DNA of 64,000 nucleotides, taken from Nymphaea colorata (lineage: Eukaryota > Streptophyta > Magnoliopsida > Nymphaeales > Nymphaeaceae). Numbering within the stretch: the stretch's first letter is position 1; each line of letters starts with the position of its first letter. The translations under genes were made by a program, and so were the position numbers. The stretch lies in contig NC_045143.1 in the NCBI RefSeq assembly GCF_008831285.2, positions 23,068,302-23,132,301 on the forward strand. Direction: 5' to 3'. The notes beneath the pieces were generated by a model. It searched no databases. It was given only the letters and a program-made list of their open reading frames with translations, and was not told the origin of the DNA. Positions 12,432-24,335 of this stretch are shown one piece after another.

Positions 12432-15400
12432 CCACACACACCCATGGTTTTTTCTGACAAATGCTGCACCTCCACCTGCACTTGCACTCCACACCTGTGT
12501 GACAGTCATTACCCAAAAAAAAACCAAACGGTTCATGTCCCATGACCAAGTTGAAAATGCAGGCACCAAGACTTGGACTACCTGAGGTAATGTGATCCAA
12601 AGGAATCAAATTTGAAACTGGGAATGGAAGGGTTTAAGGACAACCAATATTCAACAGAAAAAACAAACAAGTGCTCCTGCAAGTAGAACTGGTCTTCCCT
12701 CCAAAACTACTGCCATCCAAAAGTGTTTGAAAGACAAAAACCAGATTAACTCCAGTTTGGATCTAGAAGTGCAATAGACATCCGAGCAATACAGACATGA
12801 CAGCAAAAAGAGGGGGATGAACTGAGACTGCGACATCCAGTCTATGCATGGAAGTTACCTGCAAATCACGATTATATGCTTGTGGGAGGCCCTTGCACAG
12901 GACAAGCAAGGTGGTAAGATCACCTATTACTCGAGCTGACTTTCCACGGACGAGTTCCATTGGATCTGGATTCTTCTTTTGAGGCATTATGCTGCTGCCA
13001 GTAGACACCGAGTCACTTGGGGTCAGGAACCCAAACTCCTCTGATGCCCACAAAACCCATTCTTCACCAAGTCGAGAAAGATGGACCGCTATGATTGCAT
13101 TACCTGATAAAAGCTCTATTACAAAATCTCGATCGGAAACTGCATCAATACTACACATGGATGGATGAGCAAAGCATTCTACTGAAAGCAACAAAATGGA
13201 ATTAAAAAGAAAGTCTCCTCAACATTTCAGAGCAACAAAGTCTTATCAGTTCCATCAACATAGATTGCAAGAAAAGAATTTCATGTAACCTGCACACCAA
13301 CAGAAGGGCCAAAAAGGTAAACACCACTAGACTTGAGAAAAAGAGAAAGTTCAGTTCAAAAGCTAACCCTTTTTCCTTAAGTTTAACTACAGTTCCTACT
13401 CATCTCAATTTCCTCTGCAGACTACAGTTTTTCTGCAACTGTCTCAGTCAGAGTTCTAAAGTAAACTATCATGACCTTCGGTAATAAAATGTTGTAGTTT
13501 CTACATCTATTTTGGAATTCAAATTCAGGAAACAGAATGTCATTTGCTTCAATGTGACTGAAACTAACCTATGTTGAATATATTATGGTGGAGGCAGATC
13601 CATGTTTAGAAATCTGAAGAAAAAAGAGGTCAAAATTTTTTTGGAATTAGGAGCAAAAGGTTCCCCAAAATGTATTCCTCAAGGGTCCAAACTTACCCAA
13701 GAATTAATCAACATACCTGTTCCTGAGAGGTGCAGTAAATCCTAAAGCATCTGAAGTAGTAAATCTATTGATTGGAAGGCCAGTACCAGCCAATGCACAA
13801 GCTCCCAAGGGGCAGAAATTCAATCTTTCTTTGCAATTCAGAAGGCGACCAGAATCACGTTCTAGCTATTAACATATTAAAGAAGGATAGATTTGGAAAT
13901 CAGAAACTAATCCATCGTGCAGCATATGCATGCAACTAAGGAACACGGGAAAACTAAGAAGTGATAATAATAGATTCAGAAGATAACTCCATAAGTGCCA
14001 TTAGAGACAAGAAGTGAAAACATTAATACTGAAACAAGCATATCAGTTTCTCCCTCCAGATACATAATTCACTACTAATATTCTACGTCCAACTCACATA
14101 TATGAACACCCATATCCAAGAACTAAGCATAAATGATCATACATTTTAAATGAAGCAGCAAAGTGAATGATAATTGAATCCATTTCTCTTTATGCCCTTG
14201 GACAGCAGGTCAACTTTTGATGGTGGAAAACTCGTAAAATTAGTAATTACCTCAATGAATGAGGAAAGGATAAATGTAACACATTTACCTTCCAATCGCA
14301 ACAAAATAATGAAAAGAACCAGGGTGTTGTCGAATCTCTGGCAGAAGATTTCATATCTTCGCTCACTAGATTCTAGAACATAATAGGAACAAGGTTGATG
14401 AACCATAAATCTCAGCCTTTTTCATCAATTGACAGATAAGCTCTGTCATGCATACTCCTAATTGTGGTGTAATCTCTGCATTAATTTTAACTACCATACA
14501 TATTGCTTGGATGTAAGTTGTAACTTAATTCAAATTATCATAAAAATGAAAACACATGCTGTACAATAAAGGAGTGGCACTAAACAGGTCAGTCCTTCGG
14601 GTGTTGGGATCTTTCACCACACTTTCCATTTCCCAGCCCACAAATAGACAAAGCAACATTATTCCAACTTCTCAAGTAGGGTGTCCATTCAGCATAACCA
14701 ACACACAGCAGTCATAAAATTGGTGATCAGCTTCTGTCCTCGAATCACCAATTTGAACCAACTCCTCTTTGGCTTGGTTTTAAATGACACTGCAAGCCAA
14801 TCTCCTGGTGCAACAGGTGAATAAAGGCCGTCTCAGTGGTCCTGTTTCTGGTAAGACCATCTTAGCTACCCTTGATGCCAGAAAACTGATCCAGTCGTTA
14901 TGGATTGTGAAGGTTTGTGAAGGCCTCCTTTCTGATGTAAGTGATGTCAGACCTATCACATGGAATAGATGCACTAGGCATCTAGAGTAGAGACTAACAG
15001 CAGGATAATGAATGTTTTGAGCCATAATATTATCTCCAAGCACCAGGCAGTCCTTCTAATTATGCAACACAAGAACTGCAAGGCCTCATTATCAAATCTT
15101 CTGCAACCATCATCACAAATACTGTTCTCAGATTTTTATCAATAAAGGCTTTCCTCAGGTACTACCGAAAAAGTTTGTTCATCTTGTGAAAAACTCTCCA
15201 AAAAGTATACATTTTAATCAGATTATGAGATTTTTACTAATTTTTCTTAGAAAAACATTTATAAAAATTCAAAATATTTATTAAGATATTAAGAAAACAA
15301 AAAAATAAATTTTTAAAAATGATTTTCAAAGAATACCATTAAAAAATATTGTGTCATTTTCATTTAGCAATACTTTCAATATATTACCTCAAAATTCTAT

Positions 15401-17156
15401 TTCTTCATCTAATTTGTTTATGGTGTTTTTATCATGCTATTTTGAGAATATGGTCAACAATTGTGGTCAGTGTTAAAATCAGCCAGAAATCAGTCGATTC
15501 AAATCGAATCACTGTGGCAAACCAATTCTATTTGGTTGCTGATTCAAGGGGATGCAAGTGTCAGATTTAAATATTTTTTAGGTTTTTCTTGCTTTTTAAT
15601 TATTTATTTTTTCATTTTTGTACCAATTCACAATCGATTCAGCTGAATCATCAGCCGAGTTGCCCAATGTAGCAGACTCACTGATCAAGGTCATGAAACA
15701 ATTCTTGCCACACTGTTTCTGACAGTGTCTGCACTAATTGAAATACTCGACTCCAGCATATATGGGACAAGTTCCTTGAACATGTTTGCTTAAACCACCA
15801 TTTTGTTCAGTGCAATCAGTTTGGTTGGTAGTCTTTTGTACCCAAATCAATCGCCAATGAAACTTCAGATGCCTGCCGCCAAGGAGCATGAGCAAAATAT
15901 ACATTTGTAGTCTCTGCTTCTTTTCTGCGTCATGCATAATGGTCCACCGAAACTCACTGTAAAGATAATAATTTGATCCATTGCCAATACCCAGTATAAC
16001 AAGCCACATATACACATTAGATCGAAGGGGCATTTTGGTTGCCGAACAATTGCAAGCCCAATTTTCAACATCTCTTTGCAAGCTGGATATGGCTTCTGAG
16101 GCCCATTTTGCAGAAACACATGCAGTCCCAATTCCAGATGAGCAGAAGGCAAACTCACCACCCAAAAAGAGGCAGGAACACCCACACCCCACCCTCCCGC
16201 CTCTTCAAAACCCCAACCCCCACTTCTCTTTTTCCTCTGCCCAAGGGTCCAAGGCTGCTTCAGGACTTGAATGGACCTACAACCCGAACACCCTTCAACT
16301 TAGGTGCCTGGTGTGGTTGCCAACTTCTGCAGTATAGGAAGCACAGCTTCGGATTTGAACTGAAGATGTACTGCTTATGCACCACCAGCCCACCCTAGTT
16401 GTGCTACACCCTTTGGGGACCAGTTCCTAATTAGTTTATGATGCTTACATTAGCCATTATGAATTTCAAATTGCGCCTCTATGATGAAAGACATAAGCAG
16501 GAGAAATAAGAAACCAGAAAAAGAAAAATGATTCAGCAAGAAACTTTTAGAAATATTCTCAGTTTAGAGAACAATGTTACAAGGATATATGAGCATATCT
16601 TCATTTGATTAGGAGAGAGCTCAGCCAATAGATAGACTACCCATTACCAATTTCAACTTGCGCCTCTATGATGAAAGACACAAACAGGAGAAATAAGAGA
16701 CCAGAAAAAAGAATGGTTCAGCAAGAAACTTTTAGAAACATTCACAATTTAGAGAACAATGTTCCAAGGATATATGAGCATATCTTGATTTTATTAGGAT
16801 TTGAATAAAAGTTCAGCTAATAGATAGTCTTAAAATCAGTTACATATGCAAGTTATGAAAAGAAATTTTTCACCTGAACAACCAAATAGGTCACACCCAT
16901 AGACATTACTTTGACCCAACAAAATGCTTACAATATAAACCATTTTTCGCTCCCAAAAACAGCAAGTTTATGAAAAGTAATTTAGAGGTAAAAGCTCGTG
17001 TCAATTTGGTGAATTCCTCAATGTTCATCTTTCCAAAGTCAAGCATAATATGAAATATTTTGGATAAAGCATGTAGATCCGAGTTTTACCCAAAAAATGG
17101 TTTTATGTGTGTTTGAAGGATGAAAATCCTAGATTCCATTCAAAAACCTGATGTAG

Positions 17157-17209
<53 letters not shown>

Positions 17210-19832
17210 CCAACCAGTCAACAGTCAAGAGACCAAATCTTAAACAACGTAGGTTGGCAAAAACCTGATTCCTTCGAAACCAGGTTTTTGTTCTTGTATC
17301 CAAACAGGCCTTTAGAAGAGAACAGTGAATGAGGTCGGAAAGCAATGCAAAAGCATGATATGGCAACCATACAGCATAAAAGGTTACAAAATGAATCGTG
17401 TGCAATGTCAAGAAGTATATAATGCACAAAGCCCAAAAATTATCATACTTTCTCCACTCTAAAGCATGTAAAATTTTAAAAAAACAACAGCCAAAGACAG
17501 AAACCACTGTATTGCTTATAGATTTCCTAGCTCAATATAGAGATGGCTGGTGCGAAACAAAGTAAGTCTACAAGGAGGCAACAAAAACTTATTGGTCAAA
17601 GTGATTGGTAATTTCTCAAGAGCTAGTCACCTACCTGCTCAACATAAGCCAACAAAAGATGTTGAAGCAAGACTGGTTGAGCTCGCTGCAGATGTGTATA
17701 TCCAGGAACTATTAGTCCTTCATTTTTTATCGCTAATTTAATTAGTGCAACCTGTAATTTAACAGTCTAGGATTAGAAGACAAAGAACTTCAGAACAGCA
17801 TTAAAGTAATCCAGAAACATGTAAAAGAAAACTAGTGGCAGAGTGACAAATTTCCTGCAGAGGCGCCCAATACATCGAATTATAACTTTTACAGGGCAAC
17901 CAATATGTAAATAATTAAATGGCCATGTAGTATTGATTAGAAATAAGAAAATTTATGTGCGCTGGTAAATAAATTACATTGTATGCATGTAGATGTTAAT
18001 TGTTAAATCAAAATATTATAAGGACAAAGTAACACCTGAAGACCATGGATGAGTTCGAGAATATTATCTATGGCGTCTCGGCACCAGAGTCGGAGATCAG
18101 TTATAACTTGGTCATTCCGACTTCTTGCTGTATGTAGCTTTTTTGCAGGTTCCCCCATCAGATCTGTGAGAGCTGCTTCAATATTCATGTGCACATCTTC
18201 CCTATCTGGTCTCCAGATAAATTCGCCTGATTCAATCTGCCGTTCTATCTCCTCTAAACCATGGATAATGCTGTCACGATCACTTGCAGTCATCAAGCCC
18301 TACATTCAAACAAAAAAAAATTATAGCACTACCGACCAAAGCAAACATGAAAAATGAAGCTGTGGAAGCTAACAGAAAGCCTAGACAGAAGAAAAAAAAA
18401 ATTAAAAGCAATAACATCTTCCTTAAAAATAGATTGGCTTAAGCATAAGCATCTTTAACTTCTGCCGGAAGCAAACGAGTAGATTTGAACTTTTTGCAAA
18501 GTAACGGCCTAACGGCAGGCCACAGCCTGCATTTTGGAAAAAACTCAGTTTGATCAGCAGCTATGTGAAAATCAATTTGCAAATGTTTATTTTTTTCTTC
18601 ATATTGCAGATGGTACTAGTCCAGCCTTCCAGGGGGTATAAGACATAGATCCTTTTATTTTTTTGACAAGTACAACTCAACTACGGGTGGATGGTAAGTC
18701 CATTACAGGACTGCAACCCGAAAGGAGTCTCCTGTTTTTCTAGAAGCCCATTTCAACAGTGTTCGAATCTAAGGGCCTGGGAGAATGCCCTTTATAGGAT
18801 GCCAAGAAAAGCCCCGTCTCAAACTCAAACGTGTATGGTTGAGATGGAGCATCTTAAAAGTACATTTTGAGACCATATAGATTCTCCGTGAACATGGTTA
18901 ATAGCGAGGTAGAGGCATGTTGAGATCTAACATCTCCCACGTAATTAATCTTGAACTAAGATCCGACCCAAAAACAAGAAAATTTCCCTTAGCTTCTAAC
19001 GGTACCCGATTGCTTTTGCAAGAAAATCATCGCAGATACAGGCAAGGAGAAATAAATAACCATAGAAGGAACTTTTTCTGCTGCCAAGGAAAACGGCACT
19101 TCGAGAAACTGAGACAATTTACACTGTGTAGGAGTTGCAAAAGCACCGTTTAATGAATAAGCAAAGCAAAAAAATTAGAGAAAACTCATCTGATCTCATA
19201 ACAAAGCTGAATAGCAAAATTCGAGACAACAGTTAAATTTGCTGGGACATTAAATAGAGGAATCACAACGGACACGACTTGGAACCCAGAAATTCGCAGT
19301 CATCGGAAAGAGGAAAAAGAAGAAGAAGAAGCAGCAGCAGCAGCAGCAGAAGAAAAAGAAGAAGAAGAAGAAGAACTAAGTGTCCTCGAAAATCTAATAC
19401 AAAAGCAAACGATTTGCCTGCCTGTCTTCCAAAACTTGAAAAACACTTCAGGAAGAAGAACATGCAAGTTGGGGAGAAGCCAACGACGAGAACCTGATCG
19501 GCCAGCATAGTGGCGTGAGCCTTGCTCCCTGCGATGTCCTGCTTGTAGAGGCTCTTGTCGAACGAGACCGACTCGCTGAACCTCTCCACCGCGTCGGTAA
19601 CGCTTTCCTCGAAACGCCCGCCCCACAACTTATTCTCCTTAGCCATCGTCTTCTTCTTCGTCTTCCCATCTGACTCGGTGTCCCCACTCGCCATCGACTG
19701 CTGCAGTTTGCAGTAGACTCTGAACCCACCACCGAGGAAGAGGCCTCTTGGACGGGAGATGGCAGTGGCCGGCGTTTGGTGGCAGACGGCAAGGCGAGGT
19801 TTTAGCACCGCGGATTCAGCAAGGGAGAACAT
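11068..19832 (-). CDS. ASL: Argininosuccinate lyase, plastid-targeted, seven exons
   Basis: Splits argininosuccinate into arginine and fumarate, the last step of arginine synthesis, in the plastid. Coding exons, in transcript order: 19494-19832, 18036-18299, 17635-17751, 13717-13865, 12859-13150, 11562-11726, 11068-11328. Every exon length fits its neighbours' phase and every border is GT/AG; together they encode about 527 residues. Residues 1-65 are a basic, Ser/Thr-rich plastid transit-type leader; the enzyme begins near [10 protein letters not shown]. Conserved blocks seen: [20 protein letters not shown] (with the catalytic His), and [13 protein letters not shown], the superfamily signature loop carrying the catalytic Ser. 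The C-terminus ([15 protein letters not shown]) is complete and no stop or shift was found. An alternative start at Met47 (MASGD) or Met63 (MAKENK) would remove the leader. The largest intron, 13866-17634, holds a tandem duplication. Confidence 0.97.
11944..12430. repeat. AT-rich repeat with two (TA)n tracts in ASL intron 5
   Basis: The block has (TA)n tracts at about 12297-12331 and 12381-12430, each preceded by a copy of a roughly 45-bp motif (CTGACTTGTTTTTC, then GTTTCATACG, TTTTTGTCGAATAAAA) at 12247-12292 and 12332-12378. A diverged relative of this motif lies in inverse orientation at the window's right edge (63890-64000). Upstream is a TATTATACG-rich segment. No coding capacity. Confidence 0.65.
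16454..16830. repeat. Tandem duplication of about 187 bp in ASL intron 3
   Basis: Two diverged head-to-tail copies, 16454-16640 and about 16641-16830, share CGCCTCTATGATGAAAGACA and AGCAAGAAACTTTTAGAAA. They differ by scattered substitutions and small indels, so the duplication is old. Confidence 0.85.
17159..17208. repeat. Compound (TA)n(GA)n microsatellite in ASL intron 3
   Basis: About 17 TA units followed by a GA run. It generates the IYIYIY reading frames seen on both strands, which are not genes. Confidence 0.9.
19318..19376. repeat. GAA/GCA trinucleotide tract in ASL intron 1
   Basis: Interrupted AGA and AGC repeats, about 120 bases inside intron 1 past the donor of exon 1. On the transcribed strand it is a CTT/CTG-rich pyrimidine tract. 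Confidence 0.85.
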
Positions 19833-20771
19833 TTTTCTTCCTCCTCCTCCTCCCTTTTCTTTTTTTTTCCTTTTTGGTTTATTGGCAGCTCATCACCCTC
19901 TCCGGATTTTGCTTTTAAATGTTCTGAAGGGGCCAAAAGGCGAAGGCGTTTGGAAAAACTGGAAGGAGGAGACCCACCATTTGAGAGAGAGCTTGCCTTC
20001 GCTGACCGCTGAGTGCCGGCTGCGACCAATGGAGCTTCCGATGGCCTTCCCAATTTTAGAAAAAAACTACTTCTCCCTGGTGTACGTACACCAGCAGCAT
20101 TCCCACATTTCAAGAGAAAAATAAATTAAAAATAGAAATAAAAGCTTAAGGTGTGTTTTGGGTGACACTCTTATAACCGTTCCCTTAAATACAAGATGTA
20201 TTAAATGTTGTTTATATATAAATGTACATCTTGAGGTGACAGTTTAAAATTGAATTTTTGTCAAAAATATGCCGATCCAACAGGGCTCTTTGCATACAGT
20301 TAGGCCTTGACAATTGGCATCCTCAGGGTAGGGTTAACCCGCGGCTTGAAACATCAATTGAAGCTTCCATAAAAAGCATATATATTTAAATATTATAATA
20401 ATACATAAATATAATTAATCATAATAAATATATTATTACTAAAATAAAAATAATATTAAAAAACATGTCAGGTTGAATCAAGCCTCGTCAAGTCAATTTG
20501 AGTCGATTGGTTCGAGCTATGATTTTTTCGACTCCGAACCAGAACCCAATAAGTCAGGTACCAAATACCGGTCAGGTACATATAAAACATTATTTCCATC
20601 ATCATAGTGGTTTTGAAAACTTATTAAAAGACCATGTTGTCAAAAAACTTAATTTTCACTAAACATTGTTTTCCGAAAGTGCCGTTGATAACAAAAAAAA
20701 AAACACACCGAAACCTTACTTCAATTAAACCAAGTTTTTCTCTCTAAGTGTGAGCCATTAAGATAAAATGA
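19833..20771. other. ASL 5' flank and intergenic DNA
   Basis: Upstream of the ASL start on the minus strand. The first 60 bases are purine-rich on the transcribed strand (GGAGGAGGAGGAAG just before ATG), as in many plant 5' leaders. No clear TATA box was identified. Beyond about 20120 the DNA is AT-rich without coding signal. Confidence 0.5.
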
Positions 20772-21025
20772 GCAAACTACCTTCAAAAGGAACAATATCT
20801 TCTGACTCATTCGTGGAGTAAAGATTTTCTTTTGGCTGCGAGGAGCTTTAGCCACCTACTTAGTTTTTCCTAAGCAAACTACCTTTAAAAGAACCAATAT
20901 TTTCTCCACATTGGTGGAATAAAGGTCATTTCTTTGGCTGAGGGAAACTTTAGCCACCTACCAAGTTCTTCCAAGCAAAGGCTGAGGGCAACTTTAGCTA
21001 CCTACCCCAGTTTTTTGGCTGTGGG
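20772..21025. repeat. Tandem repeat of about 102 bp, two and a half copies
   Basis: Units start GCAAACTACCTT at 20772 and 20874; a third, partial unit begins near 20974. Each carries a TTTGGCTG...ACTTTAGC(C/T)ACCTAC core. Units are diverged, and the stretch is non-coding. Confidence 0.8.
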
Positions 21026-23845
21026 GAACTTTTTTGGCTCCGCTCGGCCCTGACTCACATCTGATTCAACCCGACTCATCCTGACTCGTTTTGATTCGCC
21101 CGATTCAAGTTACTTTAAAACTTGATTGAGTTGACGAGTTAACTCCATGACCCCGTGAACCGGTGATGTGGGTTCGAATCACAAATTTGCCGACTATGAT
21201 GACAAGGATTTTTTGTTAATGAATCAATGCAACAACCAAAGTTTGTGCAACCTCCTTGCTTAATATGATTTGATGAAGAGACAGCTACAAGAAAATACAT
21301 CCAAGTAACAAAAAAAATTCGTTGAGCAAAGAATGACTTTCGTTCCAAAATGCACGTTAGCACAGGCAGGGGGGGCGGCATACATACTGACTCCACCTTA
21401 ATTTTTTTTTTTTTTTAAAAAATTACAAGTAAATTTTAGAAAATTTCATTAATTTGAGTCAAAATTTAAAAACTTTAATTTTTCCTCTTCCTCACTCGTA
21501 AAAAAATTCTAAGTCCGCCGCACATGCCTCCAATAGACATAATGGTTAAGAATCTCATGTGTCCATCGGTAAATATAGGCAAGATTATAAACGAATTATA
21601 GTAAATACAAAGCAAAGCGGCTCCTTAATTTCTTTCAAAAATCAAATTTATTTAAATAGTCCCTTAGACAAGCTGTACAAGTAGAACTTAGCAATAACAG
21701 AACTAAAATCCATCATAGTCAAATCCGACATTCTTTAATCGACAATAATTTCTTGAAAGAACCTACGGTTGTCCTCTCCACCTCGTCACCTTTCCACCCC
21801 GACACCCAACTACCCTTCTTCTTGCCTCCTTTTGTTGGCCCACCCATATTTCTTTCCTTTGCTCACTACAACGTTTGATGCTTTAAACTAGGGTTAGAGA
21901 CCAAGACAAAAACAATGCGCCACAAATTAAATATGAAGGTCCTTCCGAGACTACCGAATCTGAAGGACCCCCTATTCCCATGATGAAGATGAGCTTCCCG
22001 TGAACGCTCTAAACAAGAGTTATGAGAGAACTCTTCGATTTGAATCAAGGAAGAGCTTCCAGCAAACCTTTGTGAAGAAGAGCTTCTAGGGAAGTGTCAT
22101 CTCCTTCTTGATTCCTCTAGCTTGCTCACGATGGTGTCGATAAGGAGATGATGGCTCAGCCTCAGTCGACCAAAATGAAGAAAAATCTTCCAAACCATGA
22201 CCATCAAGAAATCTGCCTGAGAAAAAGGAAGGTGTTGACATTGTACACGAATATGATGGCCGCACCGTCTGTAATACGAAACAAACAACTATTTTACCTT
22301 CTAAGTACTATCAGCAAATATCAGAAGTCATTGACAAGACGCCCATATCCTCTGAAACAGCAAGTGATCATAGAAATTGATGAGACTTAGAAGCAGACAG
22401 ATGAGCAATGGTCATGGGTTTTTCTCGATTCGCACCAATTCTCCAAGCAAGAGAAACAAATCTTGCAGGCGAATGAGCCTTAGAAGCACACGAAAAGGTA
22501 GAGGTCTCCCCATCACCTTCAATTGTCAACCCACATCATTCCTTCGAGTAAGAGAAACAAACGCCGTTGACGAATGAAGCTTAGAAGCAAATAGAGGAGC
22601 AAGAGAAGCAAGCTACCAAGTCCCAGCTGCCAAACCAACGGTGGCGCATGTGAAAGACTGTGTGTTAGCAAGGAACAAAGTCATCTTAGTGGGAATCATT
22701 TAAGCCACTTAGCAACCAACTCATGGCTAGTCCAATCGGTTGCGTTGGGTAGTGTATATTACCTGCGGTCCTACGGCATCAGTTCGATCTTAAAGAGCGC
22801 CATCCTAATGGTATTGAAAAGTGCTATTGTCCTCTTCTCATGCACACTTTTAAGAAAACAGTTTACCTTACATAGTTGCAACTTAATTTCTACCATTTAA
22901 TTGCATCTTAAATTATTCCCATTACATAAAAGTATGATAACTACTGGTTTTCTTACACACACACACATACACATATATAAGAGAGAGCTAGATATTTTAA
23001 CAAAGATATATATGCACACAAACATTAGAAAATGGCCGGTTAAGATAGGTAGGCTATTCTTGGTAAGAAAATGTTAAAGGAAAGATAACTTATGTGAACT
23101 TCTTGGAAATTAAGAAATGAATTCCATAGTTTTGATTAGATTGATACATATTAAATGAAAATTGCTTATATTATGGCAAAAAATGGTATATTCCATATCA
23201 CTTAGATTAGGGCAAAATCGGACATCAGAGATCATTCTTAAAAATATTTTAAACAACATATGAACATTCTAATATGTTTATAAATACCAATTCAACATAA
23301 AATATATAGCCTTAGCGTAAACTCTGTTTTTGAAAAACATGGATTTTCCTTTTATTAAAATTTTGATGTCATAAAGAGCTGTCCATTTTTTAATTGCCAC
23401 ATAAACATGTTAAATTCAAAAAATGACTAACTTAGTGTATAATTTTTATCAATACATTCTTAAGGCCATATCCATACGGTTAGATTATACAAAATAGTTC
23501 CTTAACAATCCACTTTGAGTGGTTTGGTTTTTTTGTTCCTGACTTAGTGGGATATACCAAGACAATCACAATTTTTTATCAAATTATTTGTTGTTTATCA
23601 AATTATTTGATCAAAACTATGAACCACAATGATATGTTCATAAAATGTTAAGGCACAATTATAAATAAACATAAACTTTTCTATTCCTTTTTGTAGCTAA
23701 ATAAACATAATATTTGATAATTTCTATCCATTTTTCCCCTCCACATAAAGCTGTTATATTAATTTTTTTTCTTTTATTTTTTTCATTTTCTTTTACCATC
23801 ATTAATCTCTCTCTTTACCTTTCTTTCCATTCATCCATATGTACA
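21026..23845. other. Intergenic stretch, no gene seen
   Basis: Contains diverged GACTCG/CCGACTC-rich sequence at 21040-21110, a poly-T run near 21400 and a short (AC)n tract near 22962-22978. Small open frames at 22097-22577 show no domain. Confidence 0.5.
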
Positions 23846-24136
23846 CTTGTTTGGTTGGAAGGAAAAGGAGGGATTGAGCAATCCCTCTTTTATTTGGTTG
23901 GCTAATTAAAAAGGAGGGAAAAAAAAGTAAAAGAAGAAAGTGTGTTTGGCTGCGAGGAGAGGGAAAGGAAAGGAAAGGAAAGGGAGAGATTGTGTAGTGT
24001 AAATCCAATACTTTTCAAATCGGACGAATTAAAAAGAAAATGAAAAAAAAGAAGAATTTTTTAATTCCCCATTCCATTATTTTTTCTTCTGTTTCTCTTT
24101 CCTTCCCTTCACCTCCTTTGCCTCCAACCAAGCAAG
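23846..24136. mobile_element. MITE-like inverted repeat upstream of the YjbQ-family gene
   Basis: The left arm 23846-23871 (CTTGTTTGGTTGGAAGG...) and right arm 24112-24136 (...CCTCCAACCAAGCAAG) are imperfect inverted repeats of about 25 bp around a purine/pyrimidine-rich centre. TTTGGTTGG termini are common in plant MITEs. No target duplication could be fixed. It lies within 200 bases of the gene's start codon, so it may form part of the promoter. Confidence 0.5.
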
Positions 24137-24251
24137 GCGGTAGAGAAGAACCAGTGACCCGAATAAATGTCGAAACACGTATTGTTGTGGTCGAACCGGA
24201 ACATACGGTCTCGTATGCGTTGGCGTTTCGGCAGCCACCAACAGGAGAGGC

Positions 24252-24259
24252 CATAAATA
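24252..24259 (+). promoter_or_regulatory. Candidate TATA box of the YjbQ-family gene
   Basis: CATAAATA lies about 80 bases before the start codon in otherwise GC-rich DNA. Position fits a TATA box, but nothing confirms it. Confidence 0.25.
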
Positions 24260-24335
24260 CTTCGGACATGGTGGCGGCAGCGGCGGCAGCAGAAGTGTAG
24301 CTTATTGTTTTATTAAACACCCCGAAAGGGCTGCG

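Noticed and set aside
12295-12609. ORFs encoding runs of Ile-Tyr (also at 17103-17507)
   Set aside because: They are read-through of (TA)n microsatellites inside ASL introns.
15734-16398. Overlapping ORFs of 106-152 codons in ASL intron 3
   Set aside because: They lie within an intron between well-defined ASL exons and show no family motif.
19279-19497. Ser/Arg-rich plus-strand ORF resembling an SR protein
   Set aside because: It is the GAA/GCA trinucleotide tract in ASL intron 1 read on the wrong strand.
21139-21396. Possible tRNA-derived SINE (GGGTTCGAATCAC at about 21170 resembles a B box)
   Set aside because: No matching A box at the right distance, no tail and no target duplication.
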